NCBI GenBank assembly: GCA_019419645.1
Contig: DXZN01000073.1
Coordinates: 1 to 8,272, forward strand
DNA from: Collinsella sp.
Lineage (GTDB): Bacteria > Actinomycetota > Coriobacteriia > Coriobacteriales > Coriobacteriaceae
DNA: 8,272 nt
Direction of reading: 5' to 3'
Shown: piece after piece, positions 5,611-8,272 of the stretch
How positions within the stretch are numbered: position 1 is the stretch's first letter
How the letters are laid out: every line of letters begins with the position of its first letter
Translations under genes and position numbers: made by a program
The notes under the pieces: model-generated
Told to the model about the DNA's origin: nothing
The model's database searches: none
What the model saw: the letters and a program-made list of their open reading frames with translations, nothing else

Positions 5611-5690
5611 GGCCGGGACATATCGTCCCGCCCGCAGTTTCGCAGGCCGAAGGCCGAGAATGTTTGAGGACGGGATGATATGTCCCGGCC
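5611..5690. repeat. 80-nt inverted repeat directly upstream of nrdG
   Basis: Arms 5611-5630 and 5671-5690 pair over 20 bp, with one G-T wobble, enclosing 40 nt that include GGCC-GAA-GGCC (5645-5655). Each arm can also fold on its own: CGGGAC-ATATC-GTCCCG (5614-5630) on the left and CGGGAT-GATAT-GTCCCG (5671-5687) on the right. The long stem and the small hairpins are therefore mutually exclusive. The element ends 17 nt before the nrdG start codon and should be transcribed in the leader of nrdG. Confidence 0.8.
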
Positions 5691-5699
5691 TCCCGGGAG
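5684..5699 (+). promoter_or_regulatory. nrdG ribosome binding site within a possible sequestering hairpin
   Basis: GGGAG (5695-5699) is the ribosome binding site, 8 nt before the nrdG ATG. Its first bases, in CCGGG (5693-5697), can pair with CCCGG (5684-5688), which also belongs to the right arm of the 20-bp stem. Forming the long stem would free the site and losing it would allow it to be covered. Translational control is therefore possible but unproven. Confidence 0.4.
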
Positions 5700-5707
5700 A
5701 GTTACCT

Positions 5708-6289
5708 ATGAACTACGCGAACATTAAGTATTTCGATATTGCTGATGGGGAAGGCGTCCGTACTTCTCTGTTTGTGAGTGGGTGCCGTCGTGGGTGCAAG
5801 AACTGCTTTAACTCTGTTGCGTGGGACTTTGCTGCGGGTGAGCCGTTCGATCGCGCCGTCGAGGACAAGATTATCGAGAGTCTCGACCATCCCTTTATCG
5901 ATGGCCTGACGATTCTGGGCGGGGAGCCTATGGAACCCGAGAACCAGGTGGGGCTCGTTGACTTTGTCGAACGCGTGCGTGCGGCCTATCCTGTGGAGTC
6001 GGGGAAGACCATTTGGTGCTTTACCGGCGACGTGCTCGAGGAGCTTGTGCCGGGCGGCCGTCATCATACCGAGGTGACGGACCGTATCCTTGCCTGCCTC
6101 GACATGTTGGTGGATGGTCCGTTCGTTCAAGACCTGTACGATATCTCGTTGCGTTTTAGGGGCTCGAGTAATCAGCGCGTGATCGACATGAACGCCACGC
6201 GCGCTCGTGCTGCGCGTGAGGGCGTTGCGCTTTGCGATGCTGTGGAGCTTTGGCGAGACGATCCGGTCTATTCGACCCATACTATGTAG
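5708..6289 (+). CDS. nrdG: Anaerobic ribonucleotide reductase-activating protein, radical SAM (193 aa)
   Basis: NrdG is the radical-SAM activase that cleaves S-adenosylmethionine and generates the glycyl radical on NrdD (G718 here). The [4Fe-4S]-binding CxxxCxxC motif is C26, C30 and C33, in SGCRRGCKNCF. GGEP (71-74) is the conserved SAM-contacting motif. TGD (106-108), LVDGPFV (134-140) and LRFRGSSNQRVID (148-160) are further family hallmarks. The length is slightly above the usual 155-180 residues. The start at 5708 is chosen because MNYANIKYFDIADGEG is the standard N-terminus and GGGAG (5695-5699) lies 8 nt upstream. Longer in-frame starts would run through the palindrome. It belongs functionally with nrdD, but 427 nt of hairpin-rich DNA separates them, so its expression may depend on read-through or on its own promoter. 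Confidence 0.97.
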   Translation: MNYANIKYFDIADGEGVRTSLFVSGCRRGCKNCFNSVAWDFAAGEPFDRAVEDKIIESLDHPFIDGLTILGGEPMEPENQVGLVDFVERVRAAYPVESGKTIWCFTGDVLEELVPGGRHHTEVTDRILACLDMLVDGPFVQDLYDISLRFRGSSNQRVIDMNATRARAAREGVALCDAVELWRDDPVYSTHTM

Positions 6290-6312
6290 CTGGCAGAGGC
6301 TGCGTGCCGGCG

Positions 6313-6321
6313 TGGTACCAT
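6313..6321 (+). promoter_or_regulatory. Weak candidate extended -10 promoter of the folate cluster
   Basis: TGG-TACCAT (6313-6321) has the TGN extended -10 form and lies 36 bp before the folE start in the 67-nt nrdG-folE gap. No clear -35 is present at the right distance. The overlapping TGGTACCA (6313-6320) is a perfect 8-bp palindrome. folE could instead be read through from nrdG, since no terminator is seen between them. Confidence 0.3.
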
Positions 6322-6356
6322 AGCGCGAACGCGAAATCGAAAAAAGTGAGGCCCAG

Positions 6357-6914
6357 ATGGTCGATCAGGAAAAAGTCGAGACTGCCATTAAGCTGCTGCT
6401 TGAAGGTATAGGCGAGGACCCAACTCGTGAGGGCCTGCTGGAGACGCCGGCACGCGTCGCCCGTATGTATGGCGAGATTGCCGGCGGTATGGACCAGAGT
6501 GCCGAGGAACACCTGTCCAAAACTTTTGCCGTCGCTTCGAACGATTTGGTTATCGAGCGCGACATTACGTTTTACTCGCTGTGCGAGCACCATCTGCTGC
6601 CGTTTTATGGCAAGGCTGCGATCGGTTATATCCCTAACGGTCGCGTGGCGGGTCTGTCTAAGCTTGCTCGCACGGTTGAGGTCTATGCCCGTCGTCTGCA
6701 GCTGCAGGAGCAGTTGTGTGCACAGGTTGCCGATGCCCTCATGGAATATCTAGCTCCCCAAGGGGCGATTGTGCTGATGGAAGCCGAGCATATGTGCATG
6801 ACCATGCGCGGCGTGCAAAAGCCCGGCACCAAGACCGTGACGCTCGCTCGCCGCGGCGTCTTTGAGACCGATCCCGCGCTCGAGGAGCGGTTCTTTAGGA
6901 TGTTGGGCCGTTAG
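6357..6914 (+). CDS. folE: GTP cyclohydrolase I (185 aa)
   Basis: FolE converts GTP to 7,8-dihydroneopterin triphosphate and formate, the first step of folate synthesis, in the cytoplasm. The type IA signature is clear: SLCEHHLLPFYGKAAIGY with zinc ligands C76 and H79 and catalytic H78, and EHMCMTMRGVQKPGT with the third zinc ligand C147 followed by R151. GLSKLAR (99-105) is the conserved loop with S101 and K102. Length matches short bacterial homologues of this homomeric enzyme. A modest ribosome binding site (GTGAGG, 6346-6351) lies 5 nt before the start. The stop codon is followed after one base by the ATG of the HD-domain gene, which suggests translational coupling, and folB comes next. 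The full zinc triad makes the zinc-independent FolE2 type unlikely. Confidence 0.97.
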   Translation: MVDQEKVETAIKLLLEGIGEDPTREGLLETPARVARMYGEIAGGMDQSAEEHLSKTFAVASNDLVIERDITFYSLCEHHLLPFYGKAAIGYIPNGRVAGLSKLARTVEVYARRLQLQEQLCAQVADALMEYLAPQGAIVLMEAEHMCMTMRGVQKPGTKTVTLARRGVFETDPALEERFFRMLGR

Positions 6915-6915
6915 C

Positions 6916-7497
6916 ATGGGGGCCGTCAACGACTTTACATCGAAGACCGATGAGGGGACGCCGCGTCGCGGCTTTATGGCTTCGGGCCTGACTCCCTTTG
7001 GCGCCATGCCTCGCATTGATTACATTTGTGCCAACGGGCTGTTCCGGCGGCATCTGGGCAATATTGCACAGTTGGAATCGGGGCGCATCTTTTGCCGCCA
7101 CGGTATTGACCATCTGCTTGATGTCGCGCGCATTATGTGGATTAAGAATCTCGAGGAACAGCTCGAATTTGACCGCGAGGTCATCTACGCTACGGCACTT
7201 CTTCACGATATCGGCAAAGATGAACAGTATGAATCGGGTATATCCCATGATGTTGCAAGCGAGCGCGTCGCTGATGCGATTCTCGGCGGCATGCCCGATG
7301 ACGTGGCGTTTGAGCCGGCCGATGCCGCAGCTATTAAGACGGCCATTCTGGGCCATCGAAAGCTGCGCGTGAACAGCCAGCCGCTCGAGCGTCTGCTTTA
7401 TGCAGCCGACAAAGCGTCGCGCGCCTGCTTTGCATGCCCCGCGCGCAATGCTTGCAACTGGAGCGATGATAAAAAGAACCTGTCGATTCGCGTGTAG
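6916..7497 (+). CDS. HD-domain metal-dependent phosphohydrolase with C-terminal cysteine cluster (193 aa)
   Basis: The HD-superfamily ligands are H62 (in CRHGIDHLLDVAR), H97-D98 (in ALLHDIGK) and D165 (in YAADKAS), so this is probably a divalent-metal phosphohydrolase. Near the C-terminus CFACPARNACNW provides C171, C174 and C180, a CxxCxxxxxC cluster that might bind zinc or iron-sulfur. It sits between folE and folB, and its ATG follows the folE stop after one base, so it is probably co-translated with the folate genes. The true substrate is unknown. A pterin phosphate such as dihydroneopterin triphosphate or monophosphate is an inference from context, supported by the archaeal HD enzyme MptB acting on dihydroneopterin cyclic phosphate. 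The start is uncertain: 6916 is chosen for coupling, but MPRIDYICANGLFRRH from 7006 is a natural-looking alternative, and no strong ribosome binding site distinguishes them. Confidence 0.85.
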   Translation: MGAVNDFTSKTDEGTPRRGFMASGLTPFGAMPRIDYICANGLFRRHLGNIAQLESGRIFCRHGIDHLLDVARIMWIKNLEEQLEFDREVIYATALLHDIGKDEQYESGISHDVASERVADAILGGMPDDVAFEPADAAAIKTAILGHRKLRVNSQPLERLLYAADKASRACFACPARNACNWSDDKKNLSIRV

Positions 7498-7540
7498 TTA
7501 GTTTGCGCGGTCGGGGTTCTAAACGAAGGAGACGATCGCG

Positions 7541-8026
7541 ATGAGTAACAAGAAACTGCCCGAGAATGCAACTAAGACTGAAGGCGCCGAACTCGCCCGC
7601 CGTGGAAGGGGCGAAATATCCACTGCAACGGCGGTGCCCCACGTGAGCTATGACGATCTGCGCCATGCCGATCGCATTACTATCGACGGTCTCGAGGTCT
7701 TTGCCAACCACGGCGTGTATCCCGAAGAGAACGCGCTGGGCCAGAAGTTCATCGTGTCCCTGGTGCTCTATGCCGACCTGCGTGCAGCGGGGGAGCACGA
7801 TAACCTGGACGCCTCGATTGACTACGGCTCGGTGTGCCACGATGTCGACGGCTATCTGCGCGAGCACACGTTTAAGCTCATTGAGGCTGCGGCCGAAGGT
7901 GTGGCCCAGATGCTGCTACGTCGCTACTCCTTGCTACTCGGTGTGCGCGTTAAGCTCGATAAGCCGTGGGCGCCCGTCGGTCTGCCCTTGGCAAGCTGCG
8001 GTGTCGAGATCGAGCGCGTGCGCTAG
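7541..8026 (+). CDS. folB: Dihydroneopterin aldolase with N-terminal extension (161 aa)
   Basis: FolB converts 7,8-dihydroneopterin to 6-hydroxymethyl-7,8-dihydropterin and glycolaldehyde in folate synthesis. The aldolase core starts at about residue 44: DRITIDGLEVFANHGVYPEEN (44-64, with E62 in the conserved acidic position), DYGSV (94-98), KLIEAAAEGVA (112-122, with substrate-anchoring E115) and VRVKLDKPWAPV (135-146) with the catalytic lysine probably K141. Typical FolB proteins are about 120 residues. Here about 43 extra, charged and low-complexity residues precede the core, with no recognised domain or signal peptide. The start at 7541 is supported by AAGGAG (7526-7531) 9 nt upstream, and no later in-frame ATG precedes the core. 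It lies 43 nt after the HD gene. No folP or folK follows; the next gene faces it, with stop codons 6 nt apart. Confidence 0.95.
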   Translation: MSNKKLPENATKTEGAELARRGRGEISTATAVPHVSYDDLRHADRITIDGLEVFANHGVYPEENALGQKFIVSLVLYADLRAAGEHDNLDASIDYGSVCHDVDGYLREHTFKLIEAAAEGVAQMLLRRYSLLLGVRVKLDKPWAPVGLPLASCGVEIERVR

Positions 8027-8032
8027 TCGACT

Positions 8033-8272
8033 CTAAAGCTCGTCGGTGGGCGGCTTTTTGAGCCGCTGCGACAGAGCTCTATTGTTGGGGCAGTACGTGT
8101 CGAGCAAGTCGTGGAATCGCTGATTGTGGCTCGGCTCGAGCAAATGGACGAGCTCGTGGGCGACAACCATGTCGAGGCATTCGACGGGGTAGGCGGCGAG
8201 CTCGCGCCCGATGCGAATGGCGCCGGATTTGGGCGTGCATGAGCCCCAACGCGTTTTCATGCTGCGTACGGA
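8033..8272 (-). CDS. YgjP-like (DUF45) zinc metallopeptidase, C-terminal part
   Basis: The visible 79 residues are the C-terminal part; the N-terminus lies beyond the window end, since the frame is open to 8272. The sequence contains MKTRWGSC, a hallmark of the YgjP/DUF45 family, then the gluzincin zinc site AHELVHLLEPSHNQRF, in which the HExxH histidines and the glutamate are complete and a further histidine follows eight residues later. It resembles SprT/WLM-type proteases. The biological substrate is not known from sequence. The gene converges on folB with 6 nt between stop codons and no clear intrinsic terminator, so the two transcripts may overlap. Confidence 0.9.
   Translation of the reverse strand, partial: SVRSMKTRWGSCTPKSGAIRIGRELAAYPVECLDMVVAHELVHLLEPSHNQRFHDLLDTYCPNNRALSQRLKKPPTDEL

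Noticed and set aside
5277..5621. 114-codon minus-strand frame across the nrdD-nrdG gap
   Set aside because: It spans three palindromic structures, has no ribosome binding site and shows no recognisable protein features.
8048..8067. Hairpin GCGGCT/AGCCGC with T-rich loop near the folB end as a terminator
   Set aside because: The Ts are in the loop rather than after the stem, and the hairpin lies inside the convergent metallopeptidase gene.
1..8272. CRISPR array, insertion sequence, toxin-antitoxin or phage genes
   Set aside because: No regularly spaced repeats, transposase, integrase or toxin-antitoxin-like gene pairs are visible on either strand.

Overview
The window looks like chromosomal DNA of a GC-rich, anaerobic, gut-type actinobacterium, most likely a Coriobacteriia member close to Collinsella. 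This is an inference from three things: the strong G/C third-position bias, an oxygen-independent (class III) ribonucleotide reductase, and a GH13 alpha-glucosidase of the type common in Actinomycetota. No 16S or other marker gene is present, so the genus is not proven.

Layout, left to right. (1) 1-2470 is a tRNA/sugar-enzyme block: the 3' part of a tRNA-Gly(GCC) with its terminator, an imperfect 105-nt palindrome, a 577-aa GH13 alpha-glucosidase, then tRNA-Gly(GCC) and tRNA-Val(GAC) in tandem with a terminator. The two tRNA-Gly copies are identical over all 55 visible bases and flank the GH13 gene as direct repeats. (2) 2471-3057 holds no convincing gene. Its right half has a near-consensus NrdR box, a weaker second box exactly 32 bp downstream, a candidate promoter between and under them, and about 220 nt of leader with four consecutive stem-loops. 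(3) 3058-6289 carries nrdD (class III ribonucleotide reductase) and nrdG (its radical-SAM activase). They are separated by an unusual 427-nt gap filled with long palindromes. One is symmetric over 203 nt and contains an inverted copy of the last nrdD codons. Another forms a 20-bp stem ending just before the nrdG ribosome binding site. (4) 6357-8026 is a folate/pterin cluster: folE (GTP cyclohydrolase I), an HD-domain hydrolase with a C-terminal cysteine cluster, and folB (dihydroneopterin aldolase). (5) 8033-8272, minus strand, is the C-terminal part of a YgjP-like zinc metallopeptidase facing folB.

How the genes fit together. nrdD and nrdG supply deoxyribonucleotides without oxygen, and the NrdR boxes suggest ATP/dATP-responsive control. 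folE and folB begin and continue synthesis of the folate cofactors needed for thymidylate and purines, so the central part of the window is largely about DNA precursor supply. The HD protein between folE and folB is a reasonable candidate for a pterin phosphate-removal step, but this is unproven. The least explained features are the structured nrdD leader and the palindromes between nrdD and nrdG. Three separate palindromic elements share a small hairpin of the form AC-ATNNN-GT, which suggests a family of intergenic hairpin elements.
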